A stretch of DNA of 11,230 nt from Planctomycetaceae bacterium (GTDB lineage: Bacteria > Planctomycetota > Planctomycetia > Planctomycetales > Planctomycetaceae). The stretch spans positions 1 to 11,230 of the forward strand of contig JAGQQT010000085.1 of assembly GCA_020426065.1 (NCBI GenBank), read 5' to 3'. The notes beneath the pieces were generated by a model, which was not told the origin of the DNA, did no database searches, and saw nothing but the letters and a program-made list of their open reading frames with translations. Positions 1-6,519 of this stretch are shown one piece after another (the stretch's first letter is position 1; each line of letters starts with the position of its first letter). Both the position numbers and the translations under genes were made by a program.

Positions 1-632
1 CGATGAGAGATGTAAACGATACTGACTCCGGTTTCGCGGAGCTGTTCGATCACCTCCATCAGCCGCTCGGTTTCCCGATGAGACAGGGACGAGGTCGGCT
101 CATCCATGATCAGCACTTTGGCCTGGGTCGAAAGTGCTTTCGCAATCTCGACCAGTTGCTGCTGGCCAATAGGCAGATCTTTGAGTGGAGTAGCCGGATC
201 GACATCCAGACCCACACGCTGCAAAGCCTCTCCGGCGTCCCGATGCATCCGGTCCTGATGAATCCAGCCCCAGGTTTGTGGCTCACGCCCCAGAAAGATA
301 TTCGCGGCTACATCCAGGTTATCGGAAAGATTCAGTTCCTGGTGAATCAGGGCAATTCCGTTCGTGAGGGCTTCTTCCACGGACCGGAGCTGGACTGGTT
401 GACCTTCAATCCGAATCTGACCGACATCGGGAGGCTGAACGCCAGCCAGAATCTTCATGAGCGTACTTTTGCCAGCACCGTTTTCTCCGACGACGGCTAC
501 AATTTCCGCTGGACCAACGGAAAAATCGACCCCCTGCAGAGCCTGCACTCCCAAGAACTGCTTCTTCACCCCGACTGCAGCCAGCCGAGGGACAGCAGAG
601 GGAGTGTGCTCAGCGGAAGTGGAGTCGATCAT
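1..632 (-). CDS. Sugar ABC transporter ATP-binding protein (RbsA/MglA/XylG type), 3' end outside window
   Basis: Energy-coupling ATPase of a CUT2-type (ribose/galactose/xylose-like) ABC importer, acting at the inner face of the cytoplasmic membrane. The 210 visible codons hold a nearly complete first nucleotide-binding domain: Walker [10 protein letters not shown] at residues 49-57, Q-loop Q98 in ALIHQEL, an ABC signature of the RbsA type (LPIGQQQ, 153-159), Walker B VLIMDE at 173-178 and a switch histidine H210 in YISH. The atypical GQQQ signature is characteristic of this two-domain family, whose members are about 500 residues, so a second domain is expected beyond the left edge. The ATG at 632-630 overlaps the TGA of the upstream binding-protein gene (ATGA, 4 nt), indicating translational coupling. 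The substrate cannot be told from the ATPase. Family assignment is firm; the exact sugar is unknown. Confidence 0.95.
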   Translation of the reverse strand, partial: MIDSTSAEHTPSAVPRLAAVGVKKQFLGVQALQGVDFSVGPAEIVAVVGENGAGKSTLMKILAGVQPPDVGQIRIEGQPVQLRSVEEALTNGIALIHQELNLSDNLDVAANIFLGREPQTWGWIHQDRMHRDAGEALQRVGLDVDPATPLKDLPIGQQQLVEIAKALSTQAKVLIMDEPTSSLSHRETERLMEVIEQLRETGVSIVYISH

Positions 633-1741
633 TTCGTGAGTTCCTTCAGTTTCGTCCAGAAGGCTTCCACTTCAAGCTCATTGGGATTGGCGGGATCGGG
701 TGTCTTCTTGATGACCCGGGCCGGGAAGAGGATTGTCTTGCTTTCCGGAACATAAACCCCCTCGGTAGCTGCCATCAAGGTTTCGAGTTCCTCACCACGA
801 GCCAGCCCAGCCAGAATCCGAATGGAGTCATATCCATACATGTAAGGATTCTGAACAATCGTGCCGAAGATTTCGCCATCGATGATTCCCTGCAGCGTGC
901 CTCCTTCTTCATCGAAGGCAACGATCTTGATCTGCTCAAGTTTGCCCGCATCTCGAACTGCCTCCAGGCAGAGCGGTGGATTGTAGGCAAACAGACCAAC
1001 CATGCAGGCCAGGTTGGGATACTTCGAAATGGAGTCAGCGGCATCGGCCTTGGCTTTCGCAAAGTCTGCGCCATCGGTGCGGGTATCGAGAATGGTGTAC
1101 TTGTCATTCTTCAGCACAGTACCCGGAGGATCGTTGCGAGTCGGATCCGGTTCCCGGCCCAGCACCGCATCAATCACACCCTGCCGACGCTGCTTGGCAT
1201 TCAGCTGATCCAGATTCCCGACAAACAGCATGATCTCACCGCCGTCGGGCAGAGCCTGCTTGACCAGTTCCCCGCAGGCCAACCCGGCATCGTAGTTATC
1301 GATGCCGATGTAGCAGAGCCGGTTGGAATGGGGAGCATCCGAATCGTGTGTGATCAGGTTGGTCTGCTCAGCAGTGGAATTCAGCAGGTCCAGCTGTCCT
1401 TCCTGGTCAATCACCGTGATCGCAATGCCATCAATTCCCTTGATGAGCAGATCTTCCACAATCCGTTTCTGACCTGCCGCGTAATCTGTCGGCATGAAGA
1501 TTTCCACATCCACATCGTGCTCTCGGGCGGAAGCCTCCGCTCCTTTCTGGGCCACATCCCAGAAGGAAGCGATCACGTTGGTGACAAACGCCAGTTTGAT
1601 TCGCTTTTGGGAAGAATTGCCACCGGCACCTCCGCCTCCTCCTTCCTGAGGATTGCAGCCGGAAATTCCCCAGCAGGCAGCAATCAGCAGACAGCAGGAG
1701 AGTGCAGAAAGGCAGGACCAGAGCGAGCGTTTTGATGTCAT
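629..1741 (-). CDS. Sugar ABC transporter substrate-binding lipoprotein (Peripla_BP_4 / RbsB-like)
   Basis: Extracytoplasmic solute-binding component of the importer whose ATPase follows with a 4-nt overlap. The 370-residue protein begins with a basic stretch (MTSKR) and a hydrophobic segment ending in a lipobox; C29 in ISGC is the likely lipidated cysteine, and C23 in IAAC is an alternative. A Gly/Asn/Ser-rich linker follows, then a type I periplasmic-binding fold starting at KIRLAFV-like strand IKLAFVTN, with [25 protein letters not shown] and IVAFDEEG motifs typical of ribose/xylose-binding proteins. I chose the ATG at 1741, which has GGGAG seven nt upstream. A GTG at 1786 in the same frame would add 15 residues before the signal peptide and has only a weak ribosome site. 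The ligand is probably a monosaccharide or related polyol (inference). Confidence 0.92.
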   Translation of the reverse strand: MTSKRSLWSCLSALSCCLLIAACWGISGCNPQEGGGGGAGGNSSQKRIKLAFVTNVIASFWDVAQKGAEASAREHDVDVEIFMPTDYAAGQKRIVEDLLIKGIDGIAITVIDQEGQLDLLNSTAEQTNLITHDSDAPHSNRLCYIGIDNYDAGLACGELVKQALPDGGEIMLFVGNLDQLNAKQRRQGVIDAVLGREPDPTRNDPPGTVLKNDKYTILDTRTDGADFAKAKADAADSISKYPNLACMVGLFAYNPPLCLEAVRDAGKLEQIKIVAFDEEGGTLQGIIDGEIFGTIVQNPYMYGYDSIRILAGLARGEELETLMAATEGVYVPESKTILFPARVIKKTPDPANPNELEVEAFWTKLKELTK

Positions 1742-2150
1742 GGAGAGACTCCCGGGATGATCAGAATCTGACTTGAATGCGTTCACCTTAGCAGAAAAAG
1801 CCGGAAAAAACCGGTCTCCAGCTGGTCGGAAGACCTGATTTCGGAGGGACCTGCCAGAATCCCGGTTACCGGGTAGAGAGCAGGAAAAAGTGCCAACTTG
1901 TTTCTTGGCCTGTTTTTACGAGATTTGGGGCGATTTCGAGGGGGAAGACTCTGGTGCTGTCAGGATTTTCACTCAGGCGAACCGACCGATTATGCCGATT
2001 GTATGAGTTGAGTCTGACCAGACAGTTACCGGGGGGTAATTGCTGATTGTGCTGCAGGGACAGGGCCATCCTCATTCATCAGGGAATGACTGCGCCTTTC
2101 CCCAGCCAGGCTGCAGACGCAGAGAGCGTATCGATACAGGGGACGAGTGC
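1742..2150. promoter_or_regulatory. Divergent intergenic region between ABC operon and secreted-protein gene
   Basis: These 409 nt separate two divergently transcribed units and should hold both promoters. No convincing -35/-10 pair was identified. It contains small dyads: CCCGGT-T-ACCGGG at 1861-1873, GTCTG-AC-CAGAC at 2012-2023 and TTACC-GGGG-GGTAA at 2026-2039. The nonamer GTTACCGGG occurs at 1865-1873 and again at 2025-2033. CCGG-A6-CCGG lies at 1801-1814. Any operator role is inference. No small coding region was supported here. Confidence 0.4.
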
Positions 2151-3104
2151 ATGATTCGGTTTCAGGAAATCCTGCTGTTGTGCGGGATGAGTTTGTGGCT
2201 TGGGACTGGAATGGCAGTGACATTGTCGGCTCAGGAAGCCTCCGATCAGGCTCGGAACAGCATCGGTCGACTGCAGACCTGGGACAGCAGCCCGGCTCCC
2301 AGTCAGCGCGATGAAGACATCAATCAGCTGTTGCCGAACTTCCGTGTGTTGCGGAACGGAACTTCTGATCGGGAATGGAAAGAATCAGGGCTGCAGCGAC
2401 TGCAGCAGATCCGGTTGACTTCCTCCGGACGCAAAACGGCTCAAAAAGTCTGTGATGAGATGAGCCTGTACCGCCATCTGCCCGAAGTCCGCTTCGAAAT
2501 CGATCCGGAAACGTACGACTACTTCATTGGCAATCCGGATCTGGTTGTCAGCATGTGGCAGGCCATGGGGATCTCGGCGATCGGATTGAAGCAGGTTTCC
2601 CAGTATCAGTATCAGATGAACAACACCGATGGCACCGACTGCAAGTTCTTCTATCTGAAACGCAGCCAGAATGCGAACGTGGTTTATTGCCAGGGCAAGT
2701 TTCAGAGTCCCGTGCTGAAGAATCCGATTGAGGCCGAAGGAGTGGTGTGTGTCTACACCAAATTCGAAAAGCATCCCGATGGGACAACCTTTGCCTTACA
2801 TTCTGCGGATGCCTTCATTGCCTTCGAAAACGGAGCGATTGAAACGGCAGCCAAGCTGACTTCCCCGATCAGCAATTACATTGCCGATCGGAACTTTCAG
2901 GAAATCAGCCTGTTCATGCACTCGATGCATCTCTCGATGGCCCGGCAGCCCAGCTGGGTGCAGGAACTGACCGGACGGATTGAACCTGTGATGCCCGAAC
3001 GAGCACAGGAATTCGATCAACTCACGCTCGAAGTTTACAAGCGGAATCAGGCCCGCCTGGCCCAGTCGCTGGATGAGCGGGAAGACCCTGTCCTGATCAG
3101 GTAA
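2151..3104 (+). CDS. Secreted planctomycete protein of unknown function
   Basis: I do not recognise a characterised family. The 317-residue product has an N-terminal signal peptide (hydrophobic core LLLCGMSLWLGTG, likely cut after TLSA before QEAS) and no later membrane segment, so it is probably exported. The mature part has a short Ser/Pro/Asp-rich linker and then a mixed alpha/beta domain from about residue 75. That domain includes EIDPETYDYFIGNPDLVVSMW, VVYCQGKFQSPVLK and a C-terminal helical part (DRNFQEISLFMHSMH, about 240 onward). The layout of a D-P-x-x-Y/F segment, then a helix ending MW, then a repeated beta-rich core resembles secreted proteins I recall as common in planctomycetes, without a known function. 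The ATG at 2151 is preferred because it starts the signal peptide and has GGGGACGAG upstream. An ATT/GTG-type extension back to about 2040 lacks signal-peptide logic. It is monocistronic by position. Confidence 0.8.
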   Translation: MIRFQEILLLCGMSLWLGTGMAVTLSAQEASDQARNSIGRLQTWDSSPAPSQRDEDINQLLPNFRVLRNGTSDREWKESGLQRLQQIRLTSSGRKTAQKVCDEMSLYRHLPEVRFEIDPETYDYFIGNPDLVVSMWQAMGISAIGLKQVSQYQYQMNNTDGTDCKFFYLKRSQNANVVYCQGKFQSPVLKNPIEAEGVVCVYTKFEKHPDGTTFALHSADAFIAFENGAIETAAKLTSPISNYIADRNFQEISLFMHSMHLSMARQPSWVQELTGRIEPVMPERAQEFDQLTLEVYKRNQARLAQSLDEREDPVLIR

Positions 3105-3314
3105 TATCCTGTCAGGGCTTAGCTTTGGGGCACCGTTGTCATAAACCGCTCGATTGTCGCTCGTTACAGATTTCTCGATCCCAACATTCAGGATTGACGC
3201 TGCACCAGGACCGGGTGGCATTTGCCACGCCATGCTTTACCATGCGGAAGGCTGCTCCATTCGAATTCCGCGGGCAGAGAACGATTTTCCATTCATTCTG
3301 CCGGAGTGCGAGCA
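3105..3314. other. Intergenic spacer, no gene seen
   Basis: The spacer lies between two co-directional genes. It holds a perfect dyad GTGGCA-TT-TGCCAC at 3215-3228. A TTGACG hexamer at 3194-3199 lies just before it, but no good -10 sits at the right distance. No U-tailed terminator hairpin is visible after the stop at 3104. The 14-nt dyad has only a 2-nt centre, so it looks more like a protein-binding site than an RNA hairpin, and this is weak evidence. Confidence 0.3.
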
Positions 3315-3761
3315 GTGAAAGACTGGCCGTTACTGATTCTTGCCGCTGTGGCATCATTTGTGATCCCCTTTCAGGCCATCATTAATGGACGGCTGGGACA
3401 ATCGCTCGATCATCGACTGTATGCGGCCTTCTTCTCATTTGTCGGCGGCACAACCACGCTCATCATTCTGGTCCTCTGCACCACACCGGGCATTCCCCGC
3501 TGGCCTGCTCAAACAAGTATTCCCTGGTATTACTTTACCGGTGGACTGCTGGGAGTGGTGTTTGTCACCACCGTGCTGACGGTCACGCCGAAAATCGGAG
3601 CGGGAAACGTGGTGGCCGCCACCGTGGTTGGCCAGCTGATCATGGCCATGATCATTGACCACTTCGGCATCATGGGTGTGGAACCATTCCGCATCGGCTG
3701 GAGCCGTCTGGCAGGCGCTGCGCTGCTGATTGCCGGAGTCATCCTGATCCACAACAAGTGA
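3315..3761 (+). CDS. DMT-family transporter, YdcZ/DUF606 type
   Basis: Small integral membrane protein of the drug/metabolite transporter superfamily, YdcZ branch (PF04657). Starting at the GTG at 3315 it has 148 residues, matching the family's usual 140-150. Five hydrophobic segments are visible, around residues 5-22, 38-56, 72-93, 98-119 and 127-145. Family-like features are an N-terminal F-x-x-x-x-N-G-x-L (FQAIINGRLG) and a central GGLLG followed by a P-x-x-G turn. GGAG lies 8 nt upstream of the GTG. A GTG at 3306 is a possible alternative, and an upstream ATG at 3222 would add non-hydrophobic residues atypical of the family. Family members are often found in pairs, but here there is one copy. 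The substrate is unknown. Its TGA abuts the next reading frame, suggesting cotranscription. Confidence 0.88.
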   Translation: MKDWPLLILAAVASFVIPFQAIINGRLGQSLDHRLYAAFFSFVGGTTTLIILVLCTTPGIPRWPAQTSIPWYYFTGGLLGVVFVTTVLTVTPKIGAGNVVAATVVGQLIMAMIIDHFGIMGVEPFRIGWSRLAGAALLIAGVILIHNK

Positions 3762-3811
3762 GTCGAGCTGAAGTCTGGGCACTTCAAAGATCTTCAACGG
3801 GGTTTCAAAAC

Positions 3812-4411
3812 GTGACTGCACGGGAAAATCCATTTGCGACCCGGCACCTGGAAGCAGTTCCGTTTCTGTGGCACGACATCAGCTTTGAGGAGTTATGGCA
3901 GCGGGTGGAGTCTGCTGCTGGCCCAGCCGTGATTGTTGCTCCGCACGGTCATGGGAAGACGACCCTCATGGAAGCCCTTGAGAAAGAACTCCGCCAGCGC
4001 GAGTATTCCATTGAATGGATTCGGCTGCGGGAAAACCGGCGCCGGATTCCCCGGGCACAAAGCCGCAGCTGGCGCGAGCGTGCCCATGAGAAGGTGATCC
4101 TGTTTCTGGATGGAGCGGAACAACTCAACCTGTTCCGCTGGAGACGCTTTCTCTGGCAGAAGCCGCCGGGCTGGAAGCTGCTGGTCACCTCCCATGTTCC
4201 GGGTTACGGCAAGACTGTTTACCGGTGCCAGACCAGTGTGGACCTGCTGCGGTCAATTCTGGATCATTTGCCACTCTCAGAACAGCAGAAAGAGAATGCT
4301 CCACTGAAGTTGATCTATGAGTCGCATCAGGGAAACCTCAGGGATTGCCTGTTTGAACTGTATGATCTGTATGCGGCGGGAAAAATGCCTGCCCAGGGTG
4401 AGGTCGAATAG
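3812..4411 (+). CDS. Small P-loop (AAA-like) ATPase of unknown function
   Basis: Predicted soluble nucleotide-binding protein of 199 residues. Walker A is APHGHGKTT at residues 43-51, with alanine instead of glycine at the first position. Walker B is VILFLD (95-100), followed by GAEQ. LLVTSH (124-129) is placed like a sensor-1 strand, and the C-terminal GNLRDCLFELYDLY resembles a sensor-2 helix. This order fits small AAA+/STAND-like ATPases such as TniB/IstB relatives, but no transposition gene is nearby and I cannot name the family. The start is uncertain. The GTG at 3812 has GGGG nine nt upstream and gives an NPFAT-type N-terminus. A GTG at 3758, overlapping the preceding TGA as GTGA, would add 18 residues and imply translational coupling. 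Either way it follows the YdcZ-type gene on the same strand and ends 9 nt from a convergent gene. Confidence 0.72.
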   Translation: MTARENPFATRHLEAVPFLWHDISFEELWQRVESAAGPAVIVAPHGHGKTTLMEALEKELRQREYSIEWIRLRENRRRIPRAQSRSWRERAHEKVILFLDGAEQLNLFRWRRFLWQKPPGWKLLVTSHVPGYGKTVYRCQTSVDLLRSILDHLPLSEQQKENAPLKLIYESHQGNLRDCLFELYDLYAAGKMPAQGEVE

Positions 4412-4420
4412 AACGGAATC

Positions 4421-5584
4421 TCAGTGGATAGCCTCCAGCAGGGCTCCCGAAATGTGACCTCCGAATCCCAGCGATATTTTCATGCCATACTGGATAGGCA
4501 GGGAAACCGCAGTTTCCTGAACGACCCGGATCGGGCATTCTGTGGCCAGCTGCTGGAGATTCTGAACCGGTGGCAACAGTCCCTCCCGCATCGCCAGCAG
4601 CAGCCAGGCCAGTTCCAGGCTGCCCGCTGCCCCCAGCAGATGTCCGTGGCTTCCTTTCGAGGCCGTGCAGAGTGGCTGCTGGGAAACCGGTCCGAAGATT
4701 TCATTCACGGCCCGTGCTTCACAGGCATCATTCGCCAGCGTCCCGGTGCCATGCAAATGCAGAGCATCCAGTTGCCCAGGATCTAGCCGGGCACGATCCA
4801 GCAGTTGACGTATCAAGTGGATCAGCCCCGCTGCGGTGGGATCCAGTTGCGTCATGCCGGAGGGATCATTCAACTGCAGTCCACTGTGCCAGCGGGCATA
4901 AGGTTTTCGGGTTCGGCTAGAGGCTTCATTCTCGCGTGCGAGGACAAACATCGCTCCCCCTTCGCCAATGACAAATCCGTCTCGTGTGACATCAAAGGGT
5001 CGGCAGGCTGTTTCTTCCGGTGTTTGCCGGGACAGAATGCCCAGTCGCCGATAAGAAGCCGTCACATAGCGATTGCGGGAAGCATCGACACTGCCTGCCA
5101 GCACGAAGTCGCAATCCCCCTGTTCAATCAAACGGACGCCACGAATCACCGCATCCAGTCCCGTGGCACATGCGGAGACGGGAGTCAGCAGGGGACCGCG
5201 GAAACCAAATTGACGGGCCACTGCTGCGGCCGGTCCGCTGGGCCAGAGGGCAGGGAAGGGAACCGGCTCCTGACCGTCAGTTTTATCAGCCAGCGTGTCA
5301 TACAGATCGAGCGGGCCTTTGCTGGTTCCAATCACACAACCCCAGCGTTCCGGTTCGGCAATTGTTCCCGCGGGCCAGCCCGCATCCTCCAGGGCTTCGG
5401 TGGCCATCCGGAGTGCTGCTCCAATGGAACGGGGTTCGTGCGGAGTACCGGTGTGCTCATCCAGCTGCCAGTTGACTCGCACTCTCTGGGTAGCAGATTG
5501 AATCAGATTCTGCCAGTTTGTTTTCCGCGTCGTGCCGAGAGGGGAGCAGATTCCGACCCCGGTGATGACAACGGCTGAACTCAT
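4421..5584 (-). CDS. Beta-ketoacyl-[acyl-carrier-protein] synthase, FabF-like
   Basis: Cytoplasmic condensing enzyme of the thiolase fold, which would join malonyl-ACP (or similar) to an acyl chain by decarboxylative Claisen condensation. The 387-residue protein begins with VVITGVGICSPLG, typical of KAS II, and carries the full catalytic set: nucleophile C139 in SACATG, H278 in HLHGTGT, K310 and H315 in KGSHGHLLGAAG, and a C-terminal glycine-rich loop (LGFGGHISG). It is somewhat shorter than FabF (about 410), with a compact N-terminal half. No acyl-carrier-protein, ketoreductase or malonyltransferase gene is adjacent, so it may be a lineage-specific or specialised KAS rather than the housekeeping enzyme (inference). 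The ATG at 5584 has only a weak ribosome site. It follows a microprotein gene at 135 nt on the same strand. Confidence 0.92.
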   Translation of the reverse strand: MSSAVVITGVGICSPLGTTRKTNWQNLIQSATQRVRVNWQLDEHTGTPHEPRSIGAALRMATEALEDAGWPAGTIAEPERWGCVIGTSKGPLDLYDTLADKTDGQEPVPFPALWPSGPAAAVARQFGFRGPLLTPVSACATGLDAVIRGVRLIEQGDCDFVLAGSVDASRNRYVTASYRRLGILSRQTPEETACRPFDVTRDGFVIGEGGAMFVLARENEASSRTRKPYARWHSGLQLNDPSGMTQLDPTAAGLIHLIRQLLDRARLDPGQLDALHLHGTGTLANDACEARAVNEIFGPVSQQPLCTASKGSHGHLLGAAGSLELAWLLLAMREGLLPPVQNLQQLATECPIRVVQETAVSLPIQYGMKISLGFGGHISGALLEAIH

Positions 5585-5719
5585 GGGATCCGACAGCTGC
5601 AGACAAATGGACTCGAAGTGACGAACGCGATTGAGTGAAATCAGTGCATTGACAGGGGAAAGTCACCACGAGCGACTGATCAAACCTTGAATGGTCAGAA
5701 CCCGTCTGACGGAGTCGGA

Positions 5720-5869
5720 TCAGCGACGATTAGCCGAACGGCAGACCGCAAAAATCGCGCCTCCTACACCAACCAGTACGATCAGAGTATCGATGATCGG
5801 AAATCCGGGAGTCGGGTTAGAGGACTGCGCCAGGAGATTCAGGGAATGCATCAGCAGTGTGGTGGTCAT
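5720..5869 (-). CDS. Small single-pass membrane protein (49 aa), hypothetical
   Basis: A short reading frame of 49 codons plus TGA, starting with ATG at 5869-5867 and preceded by AGGA nine nt upstream (CAGGATAACCAAAT). The product starts with a mildly hydrophobic stretch (MTTTLLMHSLNLLAQ), a Pro/Gly-containing turn (PTPGFP), then a clear membrane helix (residues 25-42, IIDTLIVLVGVGGAIFAV) and a basic C-terminal tail (CRSANRR). This follows the positive-inside rule with the C-terminus in the cytoplasm. It lies 51 nt after the HYExAFE gene and 135 nt before the beta-ketoacyl synthase gene, all on the same strand. Support comes from the ribosome site, a plausible protein and filling of an otherwise empty gap; there is no recognised family. 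Confidence is moderate because of its length. Confidence 0.6.
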   Translation of the reverse strand: MTTTLLMHSLNLLAQSSNPTPGFPIIDTLIVLVGVGGAIFAVCRSANRR

Positions 5870-5920
5870 ATTTGGTTATCCTGCCCCCAATACCGAAATG
5901 AAGTTCTGGCGGCCAGAAGA

Positions 5921-6430
5921 TCATGCCAGTGAGGTATCTGTAAAGACCTGGTCCAACGGGAACCGGCTCTTTTGATAATCTTCCCGTCTCAACCAGACTG
6001 TCTGCCAGCTGGGGGACCGGAGCTTCATCACGTTTTGATACTCATTCACCCAGACGCCAAAAAACTGGTAGGTCCGGGATTGAAATTCAATCGTGGAACA
6101 CCCTGGTTGAGGGCATCCCGTTTCGGTCGAATCATAAGCGAAAACCAGGAGACTGCGAAAATCGCTGCCAAACACTTCCTGCCACTTCAGCAGTGCCTCG
6201 ATATCTTCCACTGAGGCCCAGTTTTCCCATTTCCGCCCTCGGGCCCGTCTGCGACCTTTGACATCAATCAGCAGGTTGGGACCTGCAGGCGAGTATACGA
6301 TGAAGTCCATTGATTTCAATGACGCATCTGCCAGTAATGTCCGCCGGGTCTCATCGACTGCTACATAGGGCACTCGCCGCAGACGCAGATAGTGTTCAAA
6401 CGCGACATCGTAATGATTGGACCGTAACAT
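5921..6430 (-). CDS. HYExAFE-type protein, PD-(D/E)XK nuclease-like
   Basis: The 169-residue soluble protein opens with NHYDVAFEHYL, a variant of the HYExAFE signature that names a protein family seen in planctomycete genomes (recalled, not searched). The residue pattern fits a PD-(D/E)XK nuclease core: E12 in the first helix, D42 in SMDFIVYS, and D56-x-K58 in LLIDVKGR, followed by a basic RRRARGRK patch that could contact nucleic acid. The second half has SLLVFAYDS, a Cys pair (C105, C110 region, CPQPGC) and a conserved-looking FFGVWV strand. Start choice is firm: ATG at 6430 is preceded by AGGAGGGG with good spacing, one of the strongest ribosome sites in the window. Nuclease activity is inference from the motif arrangement; its substrate and role are unknown. 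The neighbours do not include restriction or repair genes. Confidence 0.85.
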   Translation of the reverse strand: MLRSNHYDVAFEHYLRLRRVPYVAVDETRRTLLADASLKSMDFIVYSPAGPNLLIDVKGRRRARGRKWENWASVEDIEALLKWQEVFGSDFRSLLVFAYDSTETGCPQPGCSTIEFQSRTYQFFGVWVNEYQNVMKLRSPSWQTVWLRREDYQKSRFPLDQVFTDTSLA

Positions 6431-6519
6431 CCGTACCCCTCCTGCAGAGATGGTACCGGGAGGGAGTCCGACAAGTCAAATCGAAGTCCGTATTGAGGAG
6501 CGACTTTGCGGACCAATGC

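Noticed and set aside
3..755. Open frame of 250 codons on the plus strand
   Set aside because: It is antisense to the ABC ATPase and the end of the binding-protein gene, both of which have full family motifs; the plus-strand translation has no recognisable domain.
1801..1814. CCGG-A6-CCGG as an intrinsic terminator or repeat
   Set aside because: CCGG is self-palindromic, so a 4-bp stem is trivial, and it lies upstream rather than downstream of the gene it would terminate.
1879..1896. sigma54-like site on the minus strand upstream of the binding-protein gene (TTGGCAC followed by TGC)
   Set aside because: The distance between the GG and GC elements is 11 nt instead of the required 10, and the -12 part reads CCTGC rather than TTGC.
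3812..4411. IstB/TniB-type transposition helper
   Set aside because: The P-loop layout is loosely similar, but no transposase, terminal repeats or target duplications are visible nearby.
4412..4420. Bidirectional terminator between convergent genes
   Set aside because: Only 9 nt separate the two stop codons and no hairpin with flanking A/T runs is present; termination must occur inside the opposing genes or by another mechanism.
4805..5578. Long plus-strand open frame of 257 codons
   Set aside because: It lies entirely antisense to the KAS gene, whose catalytic residues are all intact; the antisense product is Arg/Ser/Gly-rich and patternless, as expected for a shadow of GC-rich coding DNA.
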